This document shows positions 12,601 through 23,757 of a DNA stretch of 64,000 nucleotides, in pieces (within the stretch, counting starts at the first letter, position 1; the number at the start of each line of letters is the position of its first letter). A program made the position numbers and the translations under genes. The notes under the pieces are model-generated. The model saw nothing but the letters and a program-made list of their open reading frames with translations, was not told where the DNA came from and did not search any database. This DNA comes from Apodemus sylvaticus (lineage: Eukaryota; Chordata; Mammalia; Rodentia; Muridae). The DNA is taken from assembly GCF_947179515.1 (NCBI RefSeq), contig NC_067473.1, positions 82,490,013 through 82,554,012 on the forward strand. Direction: 5' to 3'.

Positions 12601-13112
12601 GCTTCAATTAGTTTTACTGTGTCCCTGTTTAGTTTCTGTTTTCGTGATCGGTCCATTGAGGAGAATGGGGTGTTGAAGTCACCCACAATTATTGTGTTAG
12701 GTGCAACGTGTGTTTTGAGCTTCAGTAAAGTTTCTTTTATGAATGAGGGTGCCCTTGCATTTAGAGCATAGATGTTCAGAATTGAGAGTTCTTCTTGGTG
12801 AATTTTTCCTTTGACCAGCAAGAATTGTTCTTCCATGTTCCTTTTAATGACTTTGGGTTGAAAGTCAATTTTATCTGATATTAAAATGGCTACTCTGCTT
12901 TGTTTCATGAGACCATTTGCTTGTAGAATTGTCTTCCAGCCTTTTACTTTAAGGTAGTTTTTGTCTTTAACACTGATGTGTGTTTCCCATATGCAGCAAA
13001 ATATAGGGTCCTGTTTACATATCCAGTCTGTTAGTTTATGTCTTTTTATTGGGAAATTGAGTCCATTGATGATAAGAGATGTTAAGGAATAGTGATGATT
13101 GCTTCCTGTCAT
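9665..13112 (-). pseudogene. L1 ORF2 (endonuclease-RT), broken (copy E)
   Basis: Degraded L1 ORF2. Open pieces, 5' to 3' on the minus strand, are: 12582-13112, endonuclease with WETHISVKDKNYLKVKGWKT and IIVGDFNTPFSSMDRS; 12105-12332, the linker with EFNENEVTTHPNLWDTMK; 11532-11828, the approach to RT with STGPDGFSEDFYKTFKED; 10823-11266, the region after the FADD catalytic box, with INSTKSVAFLYSKDKQ; and 9665-10171, the C-terminal cysteine-rich tail with CEKRGTLLHCWWDCEMVQ. The RT core between about 11270 and 11530 is shortened. Stops and frame changes separate the pieces, so no active protein can be made. In an intact L1 this protein nicks target DNA and copies L1 RNA in place. Confidence 0.85.
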
Positions 13113-13173
13113 TTTTGATGTTAATTTTATATTTGAGTGGTTATCTTCTTTTGGGTTTGATGAAAGAAGGTTA

Positions 13174-14097
13174 CTATCTTGCTTTTTCCAGGGTGTACTT
13201 TTCCTCCTTGTATTGGTGTTTTCCCCCTATTATCCTTTGTAGGCCTGGGTTTGTGGAACAATATTGTGTACATTTGTTTTTGTCATGGAATATCTTTGTT
13301 TCTCCATCTATAGTTATTGAGAGTTTTGCTGGATATAGTAGTCTTGGCTGGCATTTGTACTCTCTTAGAGTCTGCATGGGATCTGCCCAGGATCTTCTAG
13401 CTTTCATGGTCTCTGGTGAGAAGTCTGGTGTAATTCTTATAGGTCTTCCTTTATATGTTACTTGGCCTTTTTCTCTTACTGCCTTTAATATTCTTTTTTT
13501 TAAAAGTATATTTGCTGTTTTGATTATTATGTGATTAGAGGTATTTCTGTTCTAGTTCAGTCTGTTTGGAGTTCTGTAGGCTTCTTGTATAATCATGGGC
13601 ATCTCTCTCTTTAGGATAGGGAAGTTTTCTTCCATAATTTTGTTGAAGATATTTGCTGGTCTTTTCAGTTGTAAATCTTTTCTGTCATCTACACCTATAA
13701 TCCTTAGTTTTGGTCTTCTCATTGTGTCCTGGATTTCCTGGATGTTTTGGGATACAAGATTTTTGCATTTTGCATTTTCTTTGACTGTTGATTCCATGGT
13801 TTATATGGTATCTTCAGCATCTGAGATTCTTTCTTCTATCTCTTGTATTCTGTTGTTGATATTTGCATCTATGGTCCCTGATTTCTTCCCAAGGTTTTCT
13901 ATTTCCAAAGTTGTCTCCCTTTGCAATTTCTTAGTTGTTTCTACTTCTGTTTTTAGATCCTGGATGGTTTTGTGCAGCTCCTTCACTTGCTTGTTTGTGC
14001 TTTCCTGTAATTCTTTAAGCGATTTTTGTGTTTCCTCTTTCATGATTTCTGCCTGTTGACCAAAGTTCTCCTTTATTTCATTAAGTGATTTTAGCAT
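13174..14097 (-). pseudogene. L1 ORF1, broken (copy E)
   Basis: Degraded L1 ORF1 (RNA-binding chaperone of the L1 particle) in three pieces: 13801-14097, the coiled-coil part, rich in K, E and Q with leucine/isoleucine heptads (for example KELHKTIQDLKTEVETTKKL); 13552-13797, with the MRRPKLRIIGVDD block of the RRM-like region; and 13174-13407, the C-terminal domain with LYPAKLSITIDGETKIFHDK. Frame breaks lie between the pieces. The order and domain content match an ordinary rodent ORF1 of about 350-370 residues. Confidence 0.8.
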
Positions 14098-14790
14098 TTC
14101 CTCCTTATTGGCTTCTATCTTTGGACATGTTGTCTCCTGAATTTCTTTAAATGATTTTTGTGTTTCCCTTGTAAGTGCTTCTTAATTTTGATCCATTTTC
14201 TCTAGAGTTTCTTTTAGATATTTATTTATGTCCTTCATGTGTTCCTCTAACAGCATCATGATGAGTGATTTTAAATCCAAATCTTGTTTTTCTGATATGT
14301 TGGGGTATCAAGGACATGCTGTTAATGGAGAATTGGGTTCAGATGCTGCCATATTGCCTTGATTTCTGTTAGTAACGTTCCTATGTTTGCCTGTTGCCTT
14401 CTAGTTCTCACTGGTGTTAGTTGGTCTTGTTGTCACTGGCTGGTGCTTCAATCTCCTGTGAACCTGTTGGGTTATTTCTGCAACACTGTATGACTGTGTT
14501 TCGTCTGGTACAGATTGCTGATGTGCTGCTCTCCTCTTGTATGCTGTTGGAGCTCTGCTGTGTCTTGCCCCAAGGAATGTAATATTTGGCTTGTCTCAGT
14601 GAATCTCGTGCTCCCCGTCTGCTCTGTCATGGGGTGAAGATGGTGGAGGGGAGTCGCTCCAAATGCTGATCACCACAATGGGCACAGGACCCATGACCAG
14701 CTGGCACACAGATGAACCATTGATCTGTCCAGGTCCTGGGTGCAGGCAGACCCCCAGCGATTTCTGCCCTCAGAGATCTTAAACTCAGAG

Positions 14791-14829
14791 ATCTTTATTT
14801 ATTTTTATTATTAAAAATAAATAAAAATT
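14791..14829. repeat. AT-rich junction between L1 copies E and F
   Basis: A TTTATTTATTTTTATTATT run followed by an A-rich stretch. It joins the 5' UTR end of copy E to the middle of ORF2 of copy F. Confidence 0.6.
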
Positions 14830-16246
14830 TATATCTAGCCCCTTTGCTGAAGTTATCAGCTGTAATACTCTGGTAAAATTTTTTGAGTCGCTTATGTGAT
14901 ACCTTTATTTCTTCTTTGCCAATTGATATCACCTTGACCTCTTTTGGTTTTCTTATTGCTCTAGATAGAAGTTCCAGTCCTACATTGAATAGATATGGGT
15001 ACAGTGGGTGTCCTTGTCTTGTCCCTGATTTTAGTGAGGTTGCTTCAAGTATCTCTCCATTTAACTTGATATTGGCTGTTGGTTTGTAGTAAATTGCTTT
15101 TATTATGTTTAGGTATGGATTTTGAATTCCTGATCTCTCCAATATCCTTAACATAAAGGGGTGTTATATTTTATCAAATGCTTTTCCAGCATCTAAGGAG
15201 ATGACCATGTGATTTTTTTCTTTGAATTTGTTTAGTGGATTATGTTAATGGATTTTCATATATTGAACTAACCTTGCATCCCTGGGATGAAGCCTACTTG
15301 CTTCTGGTGAATGATGGCTTTGATGTGTTCTTGGATTTTGTTTGTAAGATTTTTGTTGAGTATCTTTTTGCATCAATATTCATAAGTGAGATTGGTATGA
15401 AGTTCTCTTTTTGGGTTAGGTCCTTTTGTGGTTTAGGTATCAGAGTAATTGTGGTTTAATAGAATGAATTAGTTAGTGTTCTTTCTGTTTCTATTTTAAG
15501 GGATAGTTTGAGAAATTTTGATTTTAGAACTTTCTTGAAGGTCTTGTAGAATTCTGCACTAAATTGGTCTGGCCTCAGGCTTTTATTGGTTATGAGGTTT
15601 TTAATGACTTCTTCTATTTCTTTATGTGGTATGGGCCTGTTTAGATAGTTTACTTGCTCTTGATTTAACTTTGGTATGTGATATCTGTGTAGAAAACTAT
15701 CAATTTCCTCTATATTTTCCAGTTATGTTGCATATAGGCTTTTGTAGTAGAATCTGAAGATTTTTTAAATTTTCTCAGTTTTTGTTATGTCTCCCTTTCA
15801 AATCTGATTTTGTTAATTTGGATACTGTCTTTGTATCCTTTTGTTAGTTTGGCTTGGGGTTTATCTATATTATTGATTCTCTCAAAGAACAAGCTTTTGG
15901 TTTTTTTTTTCTGTATCATTCTCTTTATTTTTATTTTTATTTTGTTGATTTTGGCCCTGAGTTTGACTATTTCCTGCTATCTACTTCTCTTGCATGTGTT
16001 TGCTTATTTTTGTTGTAAAGCTCTTGGGTTTGCTGTTAAGTTGCTAGTGTAGGATATCTAATTTCTTTACCAGGGCACTTAGTGCTATGAATTTTCCTCT
16101 TAGCACTGCTTTCCATGTGTTTGGGTATGCTGCATCAGCATTTTTTATTGAATTCCAGAAGTCTTTAATTTCTTTCTTTATTTTTTCCCTGACTTATCAT
16201 TGAGTAGAGAGTAGTTCAGTTTCCATGGATATGTGTGTTTTCTGTT

Positions 16247-16284
<38 letters not shown>

Positions 16285-17402
16285 AAAGACCTACCTTTGG
16301 CCATGGTGATCTGATAGAATACATGAGATTATTTCAATCTTCTTTTATTGGTTGAGGCTTATGTTGTGATCAACTGTATAGTCAGTTTTAGAGAAGATAC
16401 CATGAGGTGCTGAGATCATATATTTTTTTTTTGTTTTATTGTGAAATGTTCTATAGATATTAGTTAAATCAATTTGGTGCTTAGTTTCTGTTAGTTTCAC
16501 TGTGTCTCTATTTAGTTTCTGTTTCAATGACCATTCCATTAGTGAGAATGGGGTTTTGAAGTCTCCCACAGTTAGTGTGTGGGGTTCATTATGTGTTTTG
16601 AACTTTAGTAAAGTTTCTTTTGTGACTGTGCGTACCCTTGCATTTGGGGCATAGATGCTCAGAGTTGAGACTTTCTCTTGGTTGATTTTCCTCTGATGAA
16701 TATCAAGTGTTCTTTCTCAATTCACATGAAAAGTTTTGGTTGAATGTTTATTTGATTGGATATTAAGATGGCAACTCCAGCTTGTTTCATGGGACCGTGC
16801 GCTTGGAGTGTTTTTTATATCTTTTACTCTGAGGTAGTATCTGTCTTAGTTATTGTGGTGTGTTTCTTGTATGCTACAAAATTCTCCTTTCTAATTATCT
16901 AGTCTGTTAGCTTCTCTCTTTTTGTAGGTGAGTTGAGTCCATTAATATTGAGAGATATTAAAGATAGACAATTCCTGTTATGTACATTTTTGTTGTTGGT
17001 ATTAAGCACATGTGATTCTCTCCTTTTGGCTTTGCTATGAGATGGTTAATATCTTGCTTTTTCTTTGGTGTGGGTACCCTCCATGTGATTTTGTTTTCCT
17101 TCCAGAATCCTCTGTAGGGCTGGATTGGTAGATAGATACTGTTTGAATTTCGCATATTTTGGTTTCTCCATCTATGTTGATTGAAAGTTTTGCTGGGTAT
17201 AGTAGCCTTGGCTGGCATTTATATTGTCTTAGAGTTTACACAACCTCTGTCCAGGCTATTCTGGCTTTTAGAGTCTCTGTTGATAAGTCTAATATAATTC
17301 TGATAGGTCTGCCTCTATGTTACTTAGCCCCTTTACCTTGTAGCTTTTAATATTCTTTCTTTGTTCTATGCATTTAGTATTTTGATTATTATGTGTCAAG
17401 AG
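14830..17402 (-). mobile_element. L1 copy F, part 1 (5' of ERV-1)
   Basis: Minus-oriented L1 ORF2 from the RT region (14795-15154 reads through SGTRQGHPLYPYLFN), the linker, and endonuclease remnants (16345-16569, with a GDFKTPFSLMEWS box), then ORF1 C-terminus from about 17090. ERV-1 interrupts it at 17402 inside ORF1; the element resumes at 24146. A TTG run at 16247-16284 is a local expansion. Confidence 0.85.
16247..16284. repeat. (TTG)n microsatellite
   Basis: About a dozen TTG units inside the ORF2 linker of L1 copy F. The other L1 copies have only short T-G runs here, so this is a local expansion. Confidence 0.9.
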
Positions 17403-17790
17403 TATCTCCTCCCCCTGCAACTAAGCTGGCTGGCAAGCCGCCCAACTCTTCCGATGGCTACCTCCGGCCTTTGTTCTGTGAACAATAGGCTCCGCACCTC
17501 GGCTATTGACACCGCCCCCAAGCCGGTGTTTAACTGAGTCGCCAGCCCGAAGGCAGACGACCCGCTGAGACCTGGAGCCAGAGAATTCACAGGACCGTCT
17601 TTGAAGCCACCGACTTGTGGGGGGTTGGTCGATCCCCCAAAAGACTATTTAACCTGTCTTAAAATTATTAAAACCAGTCTTGACCGGAATTCCCGCCTTG
17701 ACTCAAATCTCTTGTCGTCTCCTCTGTCCCTGTAACCTCAAAATTCTCTCAACAGGTAACCCGGTTTACATGTGGCTGCTGGCAGCTACA
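17403..17790 (+). repeat. ERV-1 5' LTR
   Basis: 388 bp, same length as the 3' LTR. It begins TATCTCC where the partner begins TGTCTCC, so the canonical terminal TG is mutated here, and it ends in CA. Near its middle-right are a TATTTAA box-like stretch and ATTAAA poly(A)-type hexamers. Confidence 0.92.
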
Positions 17791-17794
17791 TAAT

Positions 17795-17812
17795 TGGCGC
17801 CTGAACGTTGGA
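17795..17812 (+). promoter_or_regulatory. ERV-1 primer binding site (lysine tRNA type)
   Basis: TGGCGCCTGAACG lies four bases after the 5' LTR. Lysine tRNA primer sites start TGGCGCC, and the following GAAC fits the Lys3 type with one C-to-T change, so reverse transcription was probably primed by a lysine tRNA. Confidence 0.8.
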
Positions 17813-18029
17813 AAACCTGGTACGGGAGTATTTCCTGAGGTAACCCTATCCAGCGAAGCTTCGCAGGAAAGGTGAAAAGGAATGGTATCCGCACGGTAAG
17901 CAACATAGAGGTCAAAACTAGCGCTAGTGGAAAATTGTGTCTATCGTTGTGAGTGCAGAGGGATACGGTTTTTCAAGCAAACTGTGTTGGCCTGGCACAG
18001 TGGCTGCTTGGGTTGAAAAGATAGGGAAT

Positions 18030-19789
18030 ATGGGACAAGAAAGTTCGTGCGAAATCTGCGCACGCAACATTCAAGAGTTGCTTCAGGCGAAAGGGATAGG
18101 GTTTGAAGAAGAAAGATTGGAGGATTTCTTGGACCAGATATATTCCTGTTGTCCTTGGTTCCAAGAAAAACGAACGTTAAATGAGAGAAATTGGCTGAGA
18201 ATTGGTAATTCGCTAAAGGCAGCCAAGGCAGACAATATCACTCTCTGCCTCTGGACTCTGATTAAAGACATCATAGATGAAGGAGGTTTGGAAGAATTAG
18301 GTGTTATTCAAGAAAGTGAGGATTCTCAAGTAAAAGGCCTTGTAGAGAGGATCCCTGTAATAGAAGATTCTCCACAATCTAAGTCTCGTAAACACAGAGA
18401 CAGTTCTGATGAGCCTATTGTAAGAAAAAAAATAGCTCATCCCGAGAAAGGAGCGACTGAAGTTCATGGAGAAAATTGGCCCCCCGTAGCGCCATCTGCT
18501 CCGCCTGTGACTTTGATGGCAGAGGCCGAGATCCAGAAGGACATGCAATTACAAAAGTTAGAGTTTGAAATTAAATTGCAGAAATTGACTAATGAATTAC
18601 AGGAGCTTAAAAGGGTCTCTAATACTAGAGAGAACAATAACTCGGAGACCCACCAGTCGCCATTAGAAAGAGTTATAAACCAGGCCCGCGGGGAGGGGCA
18701 GGATACGTCAGAAATCTTAGCTTTTCCAGTCCTTGAGAAGACCAGGACAATGTGATTAGACAATATCAGACCTTGGAATTTAAGGTGATAAAAGAATTAA
18801 AGCTAGCCGTAGCCCAGTACGGCCCGACAGCTCCCTTTACACAGGCGTTATTGGATACTGTGATAGAGTCGAATCTAACTCCACAGGATTGGAAAACGCT
18901 GTGTAAAGCCACGTTGTCGGGGGGATATTTCTTGCTTTGGAGTTCTGAATGGCGTGAGGCTAGCAAAAGAACTGCCGCCACTAACACTCAAGCAGGCCAT
19001 CCAGAATGGAATGCGGAGATGTTACTGGGGGAAGGCCTATATGAAGGAAATAATAACCAGATTGGGTTTCCCATCGCAGTGTATGCGCAGATTGCGGTGG
19101 CCGCCCGCCGTGCATGGAATCTGTTACCAGCTAAGGGAGATCTTAGTGGAAATCTAACAGCTGTGAAACAGGCTCCCGACGAACTCTTTCAAGATTTCGT
19201 AGACCGATTGCTAAAAACAGCTAATAGAATTTTTGGAAATTCTCAGGCAGAGAATCCGCTGGTTACTCAACTAGCCTATGAGAATGCTAATGCAGCCTGC
19301 CGGGAGGCCATTAGACCCCAGAGGGGAAAGACGGACCTAGCTGGTTACATCCGTCTTTGTTCTGAAATCGGTCCCTCCTATAATCAGGGTTTAGCTATGG
19401 CGGCAGCGCTGCAGGGAACCACAATCCAGGGGATTCTTTCACAGAGACGAGGGAATAGAAGGTGTTTTAAATGTGGTAGTCTGGGTCATTTTAAAAGTGA
19501 TTGTCCTGATAATAAGCCTAGTATAAACGGGCAATCAGGTGGTCCACCAGGAACATGCCATAAGTGTAGAAAAGGAAATCATTGGGTAAAGGGATTCAAG
19601 TCAAAAAATAATTTCCAAGGTAGACCCGTGTTGGGAAACGGGGGGAGGGGCCAGCCCCAGGCCCCGTTGCATCTAAGACAGACTGTCTGTGGGGCACAGC
19701 TGCTGCCGAGCCAAGGAAATCTATCTTTGACCTCGCCAGAGCTACACCAGGAAGTGCAGGACTGGACCTCTAGTGCCAGGCCGTACTAG
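18030..19789 (+). pseudogene. ERV-1 gag, frameshifted
   Basis: Betaretrovirus-type gag in two frames. The first starts at ATG 18030, chosen over the upstream start at 17937 because it begins Met-Gly-Gln, a myristoylation-type N-terminus, and runs to TGA at 18753-18755. The second frame continues at once from about 18752 to TAG 19787-19789, so a frameshift lies close to 18750. The second piece holds the capsid, with a major homology region (QAPDELFQDFVDRLLKTA), and the nucleocapsid. Zinc knuckle 1 (19463-19504, CFKCGSLGHFKSDC) is intact CX2CX4HX4C. Knuckle 2 (19556-19597) ends in Phe instead of the last Cys. No PPPY-type late motif was seen. The product would have been the structural precursor of an intracellular particle; the frameshift and lost cysteine argue against function. 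Confidence 0.88.
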
Positions 19790-20556
19790 CGCCAGAGATG
19801 GGTGTTCAGGTTTTACCCACGGGAGTCTTCGGACCATTACCCGAAGGCACTTGGGGATTGCTGTTAGGATGAAGCAGTTATACTGTAAAGGGACTGCAGA
19901 TTTATCCAGGAGTCATAGACAGTGACTATGAGGGAGAAATTAAAATTATGGCTGCTTCCCCTCATGGTGTCATAACTATACCGGCTAATCAAAGAATTGC
20001 TCAGCTAGTTTTGGTTCCTTTACATCCACTGCCTTCCAAATTCATTAAAGATAAAAGAGGGGAGGAGGGCTTTGGCTCCTCCGGAGTGTTTTGGGTTCAG
20101 TCTATTACAAATAAAAGACCTAACCTTAAATTGACTATTGAAGGAAAGAGTTTTGAAGGATTAATAGATACGGGAGCTGATGTTACAATTATTAAGGGAC
20201 AGGATTGGCCGTGTAATTGGCCATTGACAGAGACCCTAACGCATCTGCAGGGTATCGGTTACGCAAACAACCCCAAACAGAGCGCGAGACTTTTAACTTG
20301 GAAAGATGCAGAAGGAAATTCAGGACAAATTCGGCCTTTTGTGATGCAGAACTTGCCTACCACCCTCTGGGTTAGAGACCTTCTATCTCAGATGAATTTA
20401 ATTTTGTGTAATCCTAATGAAATCGCCTCTAAGCAAAAGACAGTGTCGGAGGAATCCGTACCTGCTCAGGGTCTTGGAAATGAAGGACAAGGCACTCGAA
20501 AGTTTAAAAACCCCCAGGCAAACCCTAACTCCAGAAGTCTGGGGCATTTTCGGTAA
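19624..20556 (+). pseudogene. ERV-1 pro: dUTPase-protease, with two nonsense codons
   Basis: The pro frame runs from about 19624 to TAA 20554-20556. The dUTPase part carries the GLDL box, directly followed by TAG (19771-19773), and later a TGA (19870-19872) where relatives including ERV-2 have an arginine in the LILGRSS-type box. The dUTPase is therefore doubly interrupted. From 19948 the frame is open: it ends the dUTPase (NQRIAQLVL) and carries the aspartic protease with its catalytic triplet in LIDTGADVTII. The C-terminal G-patch is degraded (GLGNEGQGTRKF). The product would normally be made by ribosomal frameshifting from gag. With two stops upstream, the protease cannot be made as part of a Gag-Pro fusion. 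Confidence 0.85.
19633..19639 (+). promoter_or_regulatory. ERV-1 candidate gag-pro -1 frameshift site
   Basis: The heptamer GGGAAAC is in register with the gag frame as G GGA AAC, and the pro frame is open from 19624 to the nonsense codon at 19771. It is followed by a G-run. This heptamer is a known gag-pro slip site of type D betaretroviruses. Confidence 0.65.
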
Positions 20557-23116
20557 TGGCACCTGCACCCCACGCCGATAAAATTCAATGGCTTAGTGAC
20601 AATCCTGTGTGGGTTGATCAGTGGCCTTTATCTAAGGAGAAATTGGAGGCCACCTCTCTGCTGGTGCAGGAACAGTTAGAGGCGGGACATTTAATAGAGT
20701 CATTATCTCCATGGAACACGCCAATATTCGTAATTAAAAAGAAGTCCGGCAAATGGAGATTGTTACAGGATTTAAGAAAGGTAAATGAAACAATGTTGCC
20801 CATGGGAACCTTACAAGCGGGTCTTCCATCCCCCGCGGCTATCCCAAAAGGGTTTCATAAAATAGTCATAGATTTAAAAGATTGTTTCTTTACCATTCCT
20901 TTGCACCCTGAAGATTGCAAAAGGTTCGCTTTCAGTGTTCCTTCTATTAACTTCACAGAGCCTATGCACAGGTATGAGTGGACAGTGCTTCCCCAGGGTA
21001 TGGCTAACAGCCCGGCCTTATGCCAGAAATTCGTAGCACAGGCCATTCAACCTGTGAGACAGAAATGGCCAGATATTTACTTTATCCATTTCACAGATGA
21101 TTTTCTAATTGCAGGAAAAAATCCTCAGACCTTGCTTTTATGTTTTAGAGATTTGCAGCAAGCCTTGGTCGCTAAAGGGCTGCAGATAGCTCCAGAAAAG
21201 GTTCAGATCCAGGAGCCATATAATTATCTGGGGTTTAAACTTACAGACCAGTCAATTTTTTCCCAGAAGATAATTATCCGCAGGGACAATTTGAAAACTT
21301 TAAATGATTTTCAGAAGTTATTGGGTGACATTAATTGGCTTCGGCCGTATTTAAAACTTACAACAGGAGAATTGCAACCTTTATTTGATATTCTTAAAGG
21401 GGATGCTGATCCGACATCTCCTAGGGTATTAACTTCAGAAGTACTTTTGGCTTTACAGACAGTGGAGAAAGCTATTGAAAATCAATTTGTTACCTATATA
21501 GATTATTCCTTACCTCTGCATCTGCTAATTTTTAATACGACTCATTCGCCTACAGGTTTATTATGGCAAAAGGCTCCTCTGATGTGGATTCATTTGAGGG
21601 TGTCTTCTAGGCGTAATATTTTGCCATATTTTGAGGCAGTGGCCCAAGTAATTATGCTTGGTAGAAAGCAGGCGCTGACTTATTTTGGTAAGGAGCCGGA
21701 CTTTATTATACAACCTTACAGTGTAAATCAGGATGAATGGCTAAAACAGCATAGCACAGATTGGCTGCTAGCTCAGATTGGTTTTAAAGGGTGTATAGAC
21801 AATCATTATCCTCAAGACAAGTTAATAAAGTTTTTAAATATGCATGAGGTTGTATTTCCTAAAATGACATCTCTACGGCCATTGCAGAATGCACTCCTAG
21901 TTTTCACAGATGGTTTGTCAAAAGAAAAAGCTGGATATCGTGTTAACAATCAGCAGGTGGTCGTAGAAACGCCCCGTTATCCGCTCAGTTATCAGAGATT
22001 ACAGCAGTGCTGTGTGTTTTTCAAATTGTAAATAGTACGTTTAATCTCTTTACTGACAGTGCTTATGTTGCATTTTCTATACCGCAATTAGAAACCTGTG
22101 GCACGTTTAATTTTAATACGCCAGCTGGATCCTTGTTTTCACAATTGCAAGGTATCATTCTTGCTAGAAAAAATCCTTTTTATATAGGACACATCAGATC
22201 CCACTCGGGTCTCCCTGGACTTCTGGCTCAGGGTAATGAGTGCATTGACAAGGCACTAATAGGTCAAGCCTTGGCACTCACACCCATAGAATTGGCAAAA
22301 CGTGATCATGATAAATTTCATCTTTCTAGTCATACGTTGAGACTCCGTCATAAGATCACAAAGGAGCAAGCTAGAATGATCGTAAAGCAATGCCCTAATT
22401 GTCTCACTTCAGCACCAGTGCCCCATTTAGGGGTTAACCCACGTGGCCTTGTTCCCAATCAAATTTGGCAAATGGATGTAACTCACTATGCAGAATTTGG
22501 GAAATTAAAATTTATACATGTTTGCATTGATACGTGCTCAGGACTTATTTTTGCTTCCCTGCATACGGGAGAAGCTTCTAGAAATGTAATTGATCATTGT
22601 TTACAAGCCTTTAATGCCATGGGGCTACCCAAGGTCATTAAGACAGACAATGGACCAGCCTACACTGGTAAGAACTTTATCTCATTTTGTAAGGAATTTA
22701 ATATAAAACTTAAAACTGGAATTCCTTATAATCCAATGGGACAAGGAATCGTGGAGCGTGCCCATCGCACACTTAAAAATTGGCTTCTTAAAACTAAGAA
22801 GGGAAATTTATATCCTCCTCGGTCTCCAAAATCACATCTTGCCTTTGTTTTATTCGTTTTAAATTTTCTCCAAATGGATGCTAAAGGTCAGTCCGCTGCA
22901 GACAGACACTGGCATCCAGCTACTTCCAATTCCTACGCCATGGTTAAGTGGCGGGATCCTTTAAATAATTCATGGAAAGGCCCAGACCCCGTTTTAATAT
23001 GGGGAAGAGGTGCGGTTTGCATTTTCTCCCAGGAGGAAGACGGAGCGCGTTGGTTGCCAGAGAGATTGGTAAGACAAGTGGATTCCACCCCCAAAACTGT
23101 TGGTAAGTATAATTAA
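20556..23116 (+). pseudogene. ERV-1 pol: RT, RNase H, integrase, frameshifted
   Basis: The first frame, 20556-22031, has the reverse transcriptase. The fingers box SPWNTPIFVIKKKSGKWR and the LPQGMANSP box are conserved, but the catalytic YxDD is changed to FTDD (residues about 179-182 of this frame). The RNase H start reads VFTDGLSKEK. The frame ends at TAA 22029-22031, and the rest continues from about 22007 in another frame to 23116. That second part holds the end of RNase H (FTDSAYV) and the integrase: an HHCC-type zinc motif ending CPNC, and an intact D,D(35)E triad at 22475, 22646 and 22754. The C-terminal domain ends GARWLPERLVRQV. Broken by a frameshift in RNase H and an altered RT active site. 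The integrase frame looks the best kept. Confidence 0.88.
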
Positions 23117-23138
23117 TTCAAAAGGCTGTTTTCAAGCC

Positions 23139-23161
23139 ACCTCCCATTTACTTGGGGAGGT
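23139..23161 (+). other. Perfect 7-bp hairpin just after ERV-1 pol
   Basis: ACCTCCC (23139-23145) and GGGAGGT (23155-23161) are perfectly complementary around a 9-base loop, starting 23 bases after the pol stop. The position suggests an RNA signal such as a transport element, but this is inference. Confidence 0.5.
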
Positions 23162-23742
23162 ATAGTTCCTTTGTGTTCTTGCAAATTAAGTTGCAAGCCA
23201 GGCCTCTTGCCTGAGGCCACTGAATTTCAATTAAACAAAAACCAGTTTGAGCTCCCAAGACTAACCAGACAGGTTGTTCTTTTAATCTCCTTTTACATTT
23301 CAAACAGATAACAATCAGAAGACGAAATTCCTTCAGCGATGGCCCTAGGTTGAGGATGGGTAGCCTTTACAGCCAGCCAGTGCTTAGCCTCAGAGAATTT
23401 ACTCTGCCAGTGGAATTCCTCGGAGATGAGGCTGCATAGTACTCGGAATCATGCGTGTTTGTTATTACAACAAACATGGGCATCAGTTGAGGTGCGAGGC
23501 GAGGCACTGCAAGGGAGAGGGAAAAAAAAATCCTGGCTCCGAGTTTCTCTGAAAAGCACGCCCAGCTGCATGGGGGTTTGACATCGAAAGACTGTCCTGA
23601 AAAAAAAGGCAGTCTAACCCCCCCCCCTGAAAAAGATGTCCGTAACGCTTAAGGGGGCTAGGGTCTCTGCTTTCACTCACTGATAAATGCCCGTCATCCA
23701 TTGGATGAACTTAATTATTTCCACTGAGTTGTTTAAAATTAA
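23162..23742 (+). other. ERV-1 post-pol region lacking env
   Basis: About 580 bases between pol and the 3' LTR with no env frame: no surface/transmembrane motifs, only short stop-filled frames and homopolymer runs (A run near 23522, A and C runs near 23600-23626). In a provirus with env this region would be about 2 kb long. env is deleted or was never present in this lineage. Confidence 0.75.
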
Positions 23743-23744
23743 TA

Positions 23745-23757
23745 ATTAAGGGGGAAT
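23745..23757 (+). promoter_or_regulatory. ERV-1 polypurine tract
   Basis: The short purine run AAGGGGGAA directly precedes the 3' LTR and is the expected plus-strand primer site. It is short and preceded by AT-rich sequence. Confidence 0.65.

Larger units (their letters stand above)
9321..14790 (-). mobile_element. L1 copy E, near full-length
   Basis: The most complete L1 in the window. On the minus strand it has a 3' UTR at 9321-9660, ORF2 across about 9665-13112, ORF1 across about 13174-14097 and a 5' UTR up to about 14785. Several frame breaks interrupt both ORFs, so it is not mobile. Its length of about 5.5 kb is a little short of a full rodent L1; some of the 3' UTR, RT and 5' UTR is missing or degraded (a gap in RT similarity shows near 11490). 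Confidence 0.85.

Noticed and set aside
17795..17812. A tRNA gene at the lysine-type match
   Set aside because: Only the 18-base complement of a tRNA 3' end is present, directly after an LTR, so it is a primer binding site.
19463..19597. A host CCHC zinc-finger gene
   Set aside because: The knuckles belong to retroviral nucleocapsid, between capsid and dUTPase, inside an LTR-bounded provirus.
19603..19609. A AAA AAT as the gag-pro slip site of ERV-1
   Set aside because: The -1 frame after it hits TAA at once (19609-19611) and TAG at 19621-19623. GGGAAAC at 19633-19639 is in register and lands in open frame, so it is preferred.
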